Assembly: GCA_947471745.1 (NCBI GenBank)
Contig: CANJKZ010000820.1
Coordinates: 3,997,001-4,061,000, forward strand
Source: Closterium sp. Naga37s-1
Taxonomy: Eukaryota > Streptophyta > Zygnematophyceae > Desmidiales > Closteriaceae
Reading direction: 5' to 3'
Length of the DNA stretch: 64,000 bases
A model generated the notes under the pieces. That model had not been told where the DNA came from. It did not search any database and was given only the letters and a program-made list of their open reading frames with translations. Shown piece after piece: positions 54,461 to 62,869 of this stretch (position 1 is the first letter of the stretch; every line of letters begins with the position of its first letter). The position numbers and the translations under genes were made by a program.

Positions 54461-54795
54461 CGGCACGCGAACATTCACGAACTCGCGAAGGCTCATGACA
54501 TGATTACTCAGAACTTCACGCGCATTCATGACACAACACGAACAACATGAAACACACGCGAACAATCATGAAAACGCATGAATGCAACATCACACTAAAA
54601 TGCGCATAACTCAAGAACCGCTATGGCGATTCACAAACCGTGAACGCCAAAATCAAAAGCACACAAATGCGCATCACCCAAAACACAAATTACCTCAAAA
54701 CACAATCCCTCAAATTTCACCTTGCTCGATGAATAGGCGACAGGTTCACGTGCAAAATAAGTTTTGCACCCAACAAATCGCGCATTGTGTTATCG

Positions 54796-54946
54796 TAACT
54801 TCCCTAACACCCCCTTGAGGCGTTGCATGTGCTCATCTTCTGTCTTTGAATATACAAAGATACCATCTAGGGAAACCAAGATGAAATTACCAAATGCCTC
54901 CCGAAACACATCGTTCGTAGCTTTTTGAAAAGGGGATGGGGCATTG
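54796..54946 (-). pseudogene. D RT middle fragment
   Basis: The minus-strand translation has NAPSPFQKATNDVFREAFG, FILVSLDGIFVYSKTEDEH, then QRLKGVLGKLR. The catalytic YLDD reads SLDG, so this RT is inactive. B6 inserted directly upstream of NAPSPFQ and unit E directly downstream of VLGKLR. Confidence 0.85.
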
Positions 54947-54951
54947 GTCGG

Positions 54952-55080
54952 TGTCAGAACATTATAGCTCATGCATATTGTGTAGGCTATAGTGGGGTAG
55001 CCCATAAGGGGTACAACCCAATTAGGGTTAGTACTTGTACCCAATTCATTCATAGTTCATCCATTCCTCGTTTCTTCTCA
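54952..55080 (+). repeat. B6 5' LTR (129 bp)
   Basis: TGTCAGAACATTATAGC to CCTCGTTTCTTCTCA, with core GTAGGCTATAGTGGGGTAGC and TTAGGGTTAGTACTTGTACC. Very short for a 7.5-kb copia element. Confidence 0.95.
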
Positions 55081-55092
55081 TGGTATCAAGCA
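55081..55092 (+). promoter_or_regulatory. B6 primer-binding site
   Basis: TGGTATCAAGCA abuts the LTR. It is similar to the iMet site TGGTATCAGAGC with one base missing, so priming may use a shorter duplex. Confidence 0.8.
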
Positions 55093-55159
55093 GGTTCCCT
55101 AGTGGGAACGCTTCCTAGGGCCCACCACGAACTTTTTTTTCCTGCCCGGAGCGCGCTTC

Positions 55160-55760
55160 GCTCCCACGGTCGCGCCATCTCACGACCCCTCACGGCCCCT
55201 TGCGTCACCCTAGCGCGGCCCCTTCCGGCCCCTTACGGCCCCTAGCGCGGCTCGTCGGCCCCTTACGGCTCCTAGCGCGGCCCCTCGCGCCGCCCGTCGG
55301 CCCCTTACGGCCCCTTACGGCACCTCGCGCGGCCCCTTACGGCCCCTCGCGCGGCCCCCTACGGCCCCTACCGCGGCCCCTTACGGCCCCTCGCGCCGCC
55401 CGTAGGCCCCTCACGGCCCCTTACGGCCCCTCGCGCCGCCCGTCGGCCCCTCACGCGGCCCCTTACGGCCCCTCGCGCGGCCCCCCCCCTACGGCCCCTA
55501 CCGCGGCCCCTTACGGCCCCTCGCGCCGCCCGTCGGCCCCTTACGGCCCCTTACGGCCCCTCGCGCGGCCCCTTACGGCCCCTTACGGCCCCTCGCGCCG
55601 CCCGTCGGCCCCTCGCACCGCCCTCAGCGGCCCCTTACGGCCCCCTACGGCCTGTCGCCGCCCTCCGCGGCCCCTCGCGCCGCCTCTTCACGGCCCGTCG
55701 CAGCCCTCCGCGGCTCCTCGCGACGCGGCCCCTCGCACCGCCCCCTCCGGCCCACTGTCG
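55160..55760 (+). repeat. B6 GC-rich leader minisatellite
   Basis: About 600 bp of overlapping units built on CGGCCCCTTACGGCCCCTCG and CGCGCCGCCCGTCGG, C-rich on the plus strand. It differs in unit from the B5, B4 and B1 leaders. No start codon in a favourable position leads into gag before 56178. Confidence 0.85.
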
Positions 55761-56177
55761 CCGCCCCTACCGCAGCGGCCGCCGCCGTCCCTGCCGTCGC
55801 AGCTGCAGCCGTTGCCAGCAGCAGCCGCCACCACCTCCCTCGGGGCCGCGGCTGCTGCCGCAGCTAACTGCACCCGCCGACGCCGCTCCACTCGGCCCCG
55901 CCGCCGCTCCCCACGCGGCCTCGCCGCGCCTCCTGAGCCGCCCGGGCCTGCCGAGCCGCCGTACCGCCCGAGCCGCCGTACCGCCCGAGCCGCCCGAGCC
56001 GCCGTGTCGCCGAGCCGCGCTTGCTGCCGAGCCGCAGTACCGCCGAGCCGCCCGAGCTGCCGAGTTGCCGAGCCGCCGAGCAGCTGAGCCACCCGAGTCG
56101 CCCTGTCCGGTAAGTGCAGCGCCTCTGTCCCTGCACTGCCCTCACCCTACTGTTAGCGCTGCTAGTCTACTGCTGTC

Positions 56178-59100
56178 ATGGCTACCCCTAGTGTCCTTGC
56201 CTTTGACGCTGAGGGTCGGGCCATTGACTTTGACGTCTGGGTAGATGACCTGCAGCTTTTCTTACAGTGCGACAGAGCAGACGGCCTCTCCCTCTTTGAC
56301 CTCACTTCTGGTGCCTCTCCTGCCCCCGCTGCTGATGCTGACGCCACTGTTCGCTCACAGTGGGCCACGCGCGATGCTGCTGCACGTCTTGCTGTGCGTC
56401 GCCACCTACCGACCTCTGAGCGTGCGCACTTTAGCCAGTACAAGAGTGCTCAGACCTTGTACGACGCTGTAGTTGCACGCTACTCCTCCCCTGCCACTGC
56501 TGCACTGAGCCGCCTCTTGCTACCGTACCTCTTCCCTGACCTTGCTGCCTTTCCCACAGTCGCTGACCTCATTACGCACCTCCGCACTAGTGACACTCGC
56601 TACCGCGCTGCGCTTCCTGCTGAGTTCTGCGCCAAGAACCCCCCCCCCATGTACATCACCCTCTACTACATAGTCACCCGTCTCCCTGACTCCCTTCGCG
56701 TAGTCAGGGACCACTTCCTCTCGGTTTGTCCCACCACTCTCACCGTTGACCTCCTCGAGAAGGCCCTCCTAGCAGCAGAAAAGAGCATAGTCGCTGTAGG
56801 AGCCTCTCGTGGTGACCCTCGCACCCCCATTTTTGAGGGGTGTTCCCCCTCCCCTCTTTTGCCCTCTGTTGCCTCTGCTGCTGCGGCCGACCTCGCTGGT
56901 TTGGAGTCGGTTGGGGCAGCGTCTACCCCTAGCAGGAGACGCCGCCCTGGCAGGGGCAAGGGGGGCAGGGGCGCCGGAGGAGCTAGCGGGGGCGGTGGAG
57001 GCGGCGGTGGAGGCGGTGGAGGAGGTGGGAGTGGCGGTGGGGGTGGTGGCGGGGGTGGAGGTGTAGGTGGCGGCAGTGGAGGCGCAGGAGGCAGCGGCGG
57101 TGGCGGAGGGAGCGGAGGTGGCGGCCGTGGAGGAGGAGGCGGCGGAGGAGGTGGAGCTGGTCGGGGTGGCGCTGTGCAGAGGGTCAGCTCCGGTGGTGGT
57201 CAGCGCCAGCAGCAGCAGCAGCGCACTCGTGACGTCCCCTCCCCTCAGCAGCTCCGTGAGTGGTACACTGCACGCCAGAGGGGTGGGGGTACTGGTCCGT
57301 GCACCTACGTCCTGCGCACCGGCGACCGCGCGGGTGAGCAGTGCGGGGGTGCGCACTCCACCCAGCGCTGCTTTGGCCGCCTGACGGACGCTTGGCGTCA
57401 CCAGTTCCCTGAGGCCACTGAGATCCCCCGCTGGGGTGAGCTGTCTAGGGCGGGTGTAGCTGTCTTTGACCTTGACTTTGATGCTATTCTTGCTGCCGTG
57501 TATACTGTAACTATTAGTGATGAGGGTGACTGTTACCGGTGTTTTCCGCCCGACCCGGGCATTGAGACTGCTGCTCTAGGTACTGGTGAGGCTGCTGCTC
57601 TAGGTGCTAGCGAGGCTGCTGCTCTAGGTGCGTCTGCTCCCTCAGGTGCTGGTGAGTCTGCTCTCTCAGGTTCTGCGTCGGCTTCGGCCTCCCACACCTT
57701 CACCCTTGACTCGGGGGCTTCTCGCTCCTTCTTTCGAGACCGCACCACACTCACGCCGCTTGGCCGGCCAGTTGCGGTCTCTCTGGCAGACCCCTCTGGG
57801 GGTCCTGTCCTTGCTCACTTCTCCACTGTTCTCCCGTGTCCGGCGGCCCCCTCTGGCACCCTGTCTGGTCTCTACCTCCCCTCGTTCTCTACGAACTTGG
57901 TGAGTGGTGCTGACCTACAGGATGCGGGGGTTCACCAGTTCACTCCTGCGAGTCAGCGGGTGACCCATTGCACGGACGCTCGGACAGGCCGACACCTGGC
58001 CACGTTTACACGTCGGCCGGGGTCGAGCCTGTACACACTGACCACTGCGTCTCCTCCGGTCCTTGCGTCTGGTCAGGTAGCTGCGTCGGGTCAGGTGTTT
58101 GCTGCAGCGTCCAGGTCTGGTCCTGAGTCTGCCCCCTGCTCGTGTCGCCTCCTGTCTCACGAGACTCTCCTCTGGCACCACCGCCTTGGTCACCCCTCCC
58201 TGCTTCGTCTCCGGAGCATGGCCTCCCGTGTCCTTGTCTCTGGTCTTCCCCGGTCCCTCCCTCCACTTCCTCCGGGGCCTGGCCCTACCTGCGTCCCCTG
58301 TGTCGAGGGACGACAGCGGGCTACCCCTCACTCCTCCCAGTTTCCTCCGACAGAGGCCCCGCTGCAGACGCTTCACATGGACGTGTGGGGCCCGGCCCGC
58401 GTCCGTGGACAGGGTCACGAGCGCTACTTCCTGCTGGTGGTTGACGACTACTCGCGTTACACCACGGTCTTCCCCTTGCGCAGCAAGGGTGATGTCACTG
58501 AGGTGTTGATCGACTGGATCCGCGCAGCTCGTCTCCAGCTCAGGCGGAGCTTCGGCTCGGACTTTCCTGTCCTGCGTCTGCACTCTGACAGAGGCGGAGA
58601 GTTCTCCTCTGGCCTTCTGCGAGCCTACTGTCGTGCACGAGGCATCCGCCAGACCTTCACGCTTCCGGACTCTCCACAGCAAAATGGGATTGCTGAGCGC
58701 CGCATTGGCATGGTCATGGACGTCGCCCGTACGTCCATGATGCATGCGGCTGCCCCCCATTTTCTGTGGCCGTTTGCGGTTCGGTACGCGGCGCATCAGA
58801 TCAACCTTCAGCCCAGGGTCTCCATGCCGGAGACCTCCCCAGCGTTGCTGTGGACGGGGAAGGTTGGCGATGCGTCTGCGTTCCGTGTCTGGGGATCTCG
58901 GGCGTTTGTCCGCGACTTGTCTGCGGACAAGCTGTCCCCTCGTGCTGCTCCTTGCGTCTTCCTGGGTTTCCCCCCTGACGCCCCAGGGTGGCAGTTCTAC
59001 CACCCCACCTCTCGCCGTGTTCTGTCCTCTCAGGACGTCACGTTCGACGAGTCGGTCCCCTACTACCGCCTCTTCCCCTACCGCACTCCGTCCCTCCCCC

Positions 59101-62100
59101 CGCCACCGCTCTTCCTGGTACCAGGTCCCCCCCCGGTAGACCCCCTCCCCCCTCAGGGTCCTGCCCCTTCAGGTGTGTCCCAGGTAGACGCTGTTGAGCC
59201 TGTCGAGGTCGCTGGTGACTCTGGTGCTGCTGAGGGTGCTGAGCCTGGGGGTGCTGACTCTGGGGGTGCTGAGCGTGTGGGTGCTACGCCTGGGGGTGCT
59301 GAGCCTGAGGGTGCTGAGTCTGGGGGTGCTGAGTCTGGGGGTACTACGACTGGGGTTGCTGAGCCTGGGGGTACTACGCCTGGAGGTGCTGAGCCTGGGG
59401 GTGCTGAGTCTGGGGGTGCTGAGCCTGGGGGTACTACGCCTGGAGGTGCTGAGCCTGGGGGTGCTACGCCTGGTGGTACTGTGCCTGGCGGTTCTCCAGG
59501 TGCTCCTTCTCGCCGGGAGCCACTCTCTCCCCAGGAGCTGCGTGAGTGGTTTGCCCGGCGCTGGAGGCGAGCTGCTGGAGCTGCTGGAGCTGGAGGTGCT
59601 GCGGGTACTGGAGGTTCTGTTGCTGCTGAGGGAGCTGGTGCCACGGGTCCCGGAGGTGCTCGTACTGGGAGTACTGGAGCTGCTGGACCTGCGGGTACTT
59701 CTGGAGCTGGAGTTGCTGCGGGTGTTGGCGCGGAGGCTACTGCTGTCGGTCCTGGAGGCGGTCCTGCTGGGGGTACTACTGGTGCTGCTGGGGGTTCTGG
59801 AGCTGGAGCTGCTACTGGTGCTGGTACTGCCACTGGGGGTGCTGGTGCTGTCCCTCCTGTGTCTGGAGTCGCCGCGCGGCCTCGACCGTACTTCGTTCCG
59901 CTCCTTCAGCAGGTTCTTGGTCTCCCGCCTTCTACTGGTCCTCCTCCTCCCTTAGAGTGTCCACAGCCTGTCCCGTCGCAGTTACAGTTACAGCCGGCCT
60001 CCCCACTGCCTGCTCCGTCTCCCTACACTGGTCCTACTGGAGGTCTTGCTGAGCGTCGTGAGCCTGCGTCTCGCCCTGCGTCGCCTGTCCGTGCTGCTCG
60101 CACTAGTGGTCGCGGTTCGCGTCAGCGTCCTCCTCCTGTCCCTGGCATGCACCGGATGTCTCTGCGTCCGTCCACTGCTCCTCTGCGTGCCCCTTTGCCT
60201 TCTCCTCCTGAGTCTTCTCTTCCTGCTCTTGCCGACCCGGAGTCGGACTCTCTTCGCGCTGCCAGTCCTACTGTCACGCGTCTCCTTGCTACTGTTGTCA
60301 CTGACCCTTCCTTTGAGTCCACTGCTGCGTCTGCTCTAGTTGCCGAGCTCGTCGACTTTGCTGCTCGCTGTCGCCTAGACTACGTCGCCAGTCTTGTTAC
60401 TGAGTCTGAGTCTGTCTGTCCTCCGTCCGTCGGGGGTGAGTGTGCCCTTGGCACGGACGTCCTTGAGGACAGGCAGGAGGAGTTCCAGTGCTTGGCAGCT
60501 GCTTCACCTCATCTCGTGTCCGTACTGCTTACCCCTGAGGGAGACCCGGATGCACTTGACATCCCGACTCCGCGCTCTTACGCGGAGGCGATAGAGGGTC
60601 CCTACTCCTCTCAGTGGCAGGCAGCTATGGACGCAGAGATGGCTTCCTGGAAGTCCACAGGCACCTACGTTGACGCTGTTCCCCCTCCTGGGGCGAACAT
60701 CGTCAGTGGCATGTGGATTTTCAGGGTGAAGCGACCACCGGGTTCTCCGCCTGTCTTCAAGGCGCGTTACGTGGCTCGTGGCTTCAGTCAGCGGCAGGGA
60801 GTTGACTACTTTCAAACCTTCTCTCCCACCCCGAAGATGACCACTCTTCGGGTACTGCTGCACGTAGCTGCTCACCGTGACTACGAGCTACACTCTCTTG
60901 ACTTCAATACTGCTTTCTTGCAGGGCAGCCTGCACGAGGAGATCTGGCTGCGTCGCCCACCTGGCTTCACTGGGTCTTTTCCTCCTGGCACCCAGTGGAG
61001 CCTACGGCGGCCAGTCTACGGTCTCCGCCAGGCACCGTGTGAGTGGCACGACACACTGAGGACTACACTTGCGGCTCTTGGGTTTGCTCCCTCTACTGCC
61101 GACCCGTCGTTGTTTCTGCGCACTGACACTTCTTTGCCGCCGTTCTACATCCTCGTGTACGTCGACGACTTGGTCTTTGCCACTGCTGACACTGCAGGAC
61201 TAGCCCACGTGAAGTCCGAGCTGCAGAAGAGACACACGTGCACTGACCTGGGTGAACTGCGCAGCTACCTTGGCTTGCAGATCACCCGGGACAGAGCACG
61301 CCGCACCATTACCCTGACTCAGTCACACATGGTGCAGCAGGTCCTTCAGCGCTTCGGCTTCACGTACTCCTCGCCTCAGGCCACTCCTCTGCCTACTCGC
61401 CACTCGCTTTCAGCTCTGCCTTCGGATGAGTCCGTAGAGTCGAGTGGCCCGTACCCAGAGCTTGTTGGCTGCCTCATGTACCTGATGACCTGCACACGAC
61501 CTGACCTTGCATACCCTCTTAGCATTCTTGCACGCTATGTTGCTCCTGGGAGACACAGACCGGAGCACATGGCTGCAGCGAAGAGGGTGTTGCGCTACTT
61601 GTGCAGTACGTCGGGCATGGGGCTTGTGCTTGGAGGGCAGAGTCCAGTGGTCCTTACTGGGCACGCAGACGCTTCTTGGGCTGACGACCAGGCTACGCAG
61701 CGGTCGTCACAGGGTTACACCTTCAGCCTTGGTTCCGGCTCTGTTTCGTGGCGGGCTACCCGCTCGTCTTCTGTTCTCGGCTCCAGTTGTGAGGCTGAGA
61801 TCTACGCCGGGGCCATGGCTGCACAGGAGCTTCGCTGGCTCACCTACCTGCTCACTGACCTCGGAGAGCCGCCTCGTTCTCCTCCAGTGCTGTACGTAGA
61901 CAACAAGGCCATGCTGGCCTTGTGTCGGGAGCAGCGACTGGAGCACAGAACGAAGCACATTGCTCTCCGCTACTTTCTTGCTCGTGAGCTGCAGCAGCGT
62001 GGTCAGCTGCGTCTTGCGTACGTGGCCTCTGAGGCCAACACTGCTGATATCTTCACCAAGGCGCTTGCGCCTTGTGACCATCAGCGCTTCTGTACTCAGC

Positions 62101-62141
62101 TGGGCCTTGTGCCTACCTTGCCTCACTTGCTCACCTCTTGA
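56178..62141 (+). CDS. B6 gag-pol polyprotein (1,987 aa, intact)
   Basis: A single unbroken frame. Gag UBN2-type domain at about residues 8-225 (WVDDLQLFLQCDRADG). Gly-rich linker at about 255-350. Unusual Cys375-x13-Cys389-x3-His393-x4-Cys398 motif. Aspartic protease with DSGA starting at D511. GAG-pre-integrase from W666 (WHHRLGHPS). Integrase D735, D804 and E840 (D-x35-E). GGAEP/GGTTP pentapeptide and Gly/Ala repeats at about 1015-1260. RT with D1575 (LDFNTAFLQGS) and Y1661-V-D-D. RNase H at about 1825-1987 (TGHADASWADD, SCEAEIYAG, LYVDNKAML). The start is chosen because MATPSVLAFDAEGR is conserved in B4 and B5. Gag and Pol in one frame is typical of copia. It encodes everything needed for particle formation, reverse transcription and integration. 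Confidence 0.96.
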   Translation: MATPSVLAFDAEGRAIDFDVWVDDLQLFLQCDRADGLSLFDLTSGASPAPAADADATVRSQWATRDAAARLAVRRHLPTSERAHFSQYKSAQTLYDAVVARYSSPATAALSRLLLPYLFPDLAAFPTVADLITHLRTSDTRYRAALPAEFCAKNPPPMYITLYYIVTRLPDSLRVVRDHFLSVCPTTLTVDLLEKALLAAEKSIVAVGASRGDPRTPIFEGCSPSPLLPSVASAAAADLAGLESVGAASTPSRRRRPGRGKGGRGAGGASGGGGGGGGGGGGGGSGGGGGGGGGGVGGGSGGAGGSGGGGGSGGGGRGGGGGGGGGAGRGGAVQRVSSGGGQRQQQQQRTRDVPSPQQLREWYTARQRGGGTGPCTYVLRTGDRAGEQCGGAHSTQRCFGRLTDAWRHQFPEATEIPRWGELSRAGVAVFDLDFDAILAAVYTVTISDEGDCYRCFPPDPGIETAALGTGEAAALGASEAAALGASAPSGAGESALSGSASASASHTFTLDSGASRSFFRDRTTLTPLGRPVAVSLADPSGGPVLAHFSTVLPCPAAPSGTLSGLYLPSFSTNLVSGADLQDAGVHQFTPASQRVTHCTDARTGRHLATFTRRPGSSLYTLTTASPPVLASGQVAASGQVFAAASRSGPESAPCSCRLLSHETLLWHHRLGHPSLLRLRSMASRVLVSGLPRSLPPLPPGPGPTCVPCVEGRQRATPHSSQFPPTEAPLQTLHMDVWGPARVRGQGHERYFLLVVDDYSRYTTVFPLRSKGDVTEVLIDWIRAARLQLRRSFGSDFPVLRLHSDRGGEFSSGLLRAYCRARGIRQTFTLPDSPQQNGIAERRIGMVMDVARTSMMHAAAPHFLWPFAVRYAAHQINLQPRVSMPETSPALLWTGKVGDASAFRVWGSRAFVRDLSADKLSPRAAPCVFLGFPPDAPGWQFYHPTSRRVLSSQDVTFDESVPYYRLFPYRTPSLPPPPLFLVPGPPPVDPLPPQGPAPSGVSQVDAVEPVEVAGDSGAAEGAEPGGADSGGAERVGATPGGAEPEGAESGGAESGGTTTGVAEPGGTTPGGAEPGGAESGGAEPGGTTPGGAEPGGATPGGTVPGGSPGAPSRREPLSPQELREWFARRWRRAAGAAGAGGAAGTGGSVAAEGAGATGPGGARTGSTGAAGPAGTSGAGVAAGVGAEATAVGPGGGPAGGTTGAAGGSGAGAATGAGTATGGAGAVPPVSGVAARPRPYFVPLLQQVLGLPPSTGPPPPLECPQPVPSQLQLQPASPLPAPSPYTGPTGGLAERREPASRPASPVRAARTSGRGSRQRPPPVPGMHRMSLRPSTAPLRAPLPSPPESSLPALADPESDSLRAASPTVTRLLATVVTDPSFESTAASALVAELVDFAARCRLDYVASLVTESESVCPPSVGGECALGTDVLEDRQEEFQCLAAASPHLVSVLLTPEGDPDALDIPTPRSYAEAIEGPYSSQWQAAMDAEMASWKSTGTYVDAVPPPGANIVSGMWIFRVKRPPGSPPVFKARYVARGFSQRQGVDYFQTFSPTPKMTTLRVLLHVAAHRDYELHSLDFNTAFLQGSLHEEIWLRRPPGFTGSFPPGTQWSLRRPVYGLRQAPCEWHDTLRTTLAALGFAPSTADPSLFLRTDTSLPPFYILVYVDDLVFATADTAGLAHVKSELQKRHTCTDLGELRSYLGLQITRDRARRTITLTQSHMVQQVLQRFGFTYSSPQATPLPTRHSLSALPSDESVESSGPYPELVGCLMYLMTCTRPDLAYPLSILARYVAPGRHRPEHMAAAKRVLRYLCSTSGMGLVLGGQSPVVLTGHADASWADDQATQRSSQGYTFSLGSGSVSWRATRSSSVLGSSCEAEIYAGAMAAQELRWLTYLLTDLGEPPRSPPVLYVDNKAMLALCREQRLEHRTKHIALRYFLARELQQRGQLRLAYVASEANTADIFTKALAPCDHQRFCTQLGLVPTLPHLLTS

Positions 62142-62329
62142 CCTTGCTTGTACTGTTACATATATATATACCTGCTCTTGCTTGTCTAGCCTTTTTATAT
62201 ATATGTACTCCTGCATGTGAACTGGCCTTGTGGCCTTGAACTTGTGCTCGGAATGTGTGGTGACTTTGTGATCCACCCTGAGCTTGCTTTGCTTTGCTTT
62301 GCTTGACTGGTCTTGTGACCCCTTGTTCT

Positions 62330-62352
62330 CCCCCACTTTGCCTATGGGGGTG
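62330..62352 (+). promoter_or_regulatory. B6 hairpin and polypurine tract before the 3' LTR
   Basis: CCCCCA and TGGGGG can pair around CTTTGCCTA, and the purine arm is the plus-strand primer next to the LTR. The same block precedes the 3' LTR in B3, B4, B5, G, N1 and F, and in decayed form in B2 and B'. Confidence 0.75.
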
Positions 62353-62481
62353 TGTCAGAACATTATAGCTCATGCATATTGTGTAGGCTATAGTGGGGTA
62401 GCCCATAAGGGGTACAACCCAATTAGGGTTAGTACTTGTACCCAATTCATTCATAGTTCATCCATTCCTCGTTTCTTCTCA
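62353..62481 (+). repeat. B6 3' LTR (129 bp)
   Basis: Identical by eye to the 5' LTR; followed by the TSD GTCGG and the D reading frame. Confidence 0.95.
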
Positions 62482-62486
62482 GTCGG

Positions 62487-62840
62487 ACCAAAACTTAACA
62501 GACGCCACTGGAAATGGCCAAATGGCATTCGGAACGCGTCTACGGTACATCCTCCTTGGTGATGCTCAATTGATGATACCCCTGTACGAGGTTTAATGCG
62601 CTAAATCATTGTGCACCTTGGAGTCGATCAAACAGGTCCTTAATGCGAGAAATATGATATATGTTTTTATTCGTTATCTTGTTCAAGGCACGGTAGTCAA
62701 CGCTGTGTAATCCCCCGCCCTTTTTGTTTCCATAAGGTGACGCACTTTCCTCAATCCATCCCTTCTTCAGATACTCCTAAATTTGTGGCTTAGCCTCCTC
62801 GTACTCAATTGGACTAAGACGATATAGAGGTATAAACGGT
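62487..62840 (-). pseudogene. D RT N-terminal fragment
   Basis: The minus-strand translation has SASPYGNKKGGGLHSVDYRA, LNKITNKNIYHISRIKDLFD and LNLVQGYHQLSITKEDVP, matching gypsy RT (R.VDYRALN, DL..GYHQ). The catalytic Asp of DLxxGYH reads Asn, and stops occur at the AQ*FSAL and VP* positions. The sequence joins the piece at 54946 across B6. Confidence 0.8.
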
Positions 62841-62869
62841 GGTGTTTTTCCAAGTTGCATCGGGATGCT

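Larger units (their letters stand above)
44093..54795. mobile_element. E: unclassified unit in D, host of B5, a MITE and F
   Basis: After removing B5 (44703-52105), the MITE and F, E is about 1.7 kb of AT-richer, non-coding DNA with many CATGAACGAACATGAA-type short repeats (44510-44560, 52893-53001, 54466-54620). Its left border is where the D reading frame stops (about 44093). Its right border is after VLGKLR of D (about 54796). The ends do not show convincing terminal repeats. It could be a DNA transposon or a solo LTR. Confidence 0.4.
54952..62481 (+). mobile_element. B6: intact, probably recently active family-B copia element
   Basis: 7,530 bp with 129-bp LTRs identical by eye (54952-55080 and 62353-62481), perfect TSD GTCGG (54947-54951 and 62482-62486), PBS TGGTATCAAGCA, a GC-rich leader and an uninterrupted polyprotein. 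The hairpin/polypurine tract CCCCCACTTTGCCTATGGGGGTG is at 62330-62352. The insertion splits the D RT between LVRL-type sequence at 62487 and NAPSPFQ at 54946. All signals needed for autonomous transposition are visible. Confidence 0.96.

Noticed and set aside
54952-55080. Bacterial or plastid insertion
   Set aside because: The sharp borders are LTR ends with 5-bp TSDs; all neighbouring sequence is nuclear retrotransposon.
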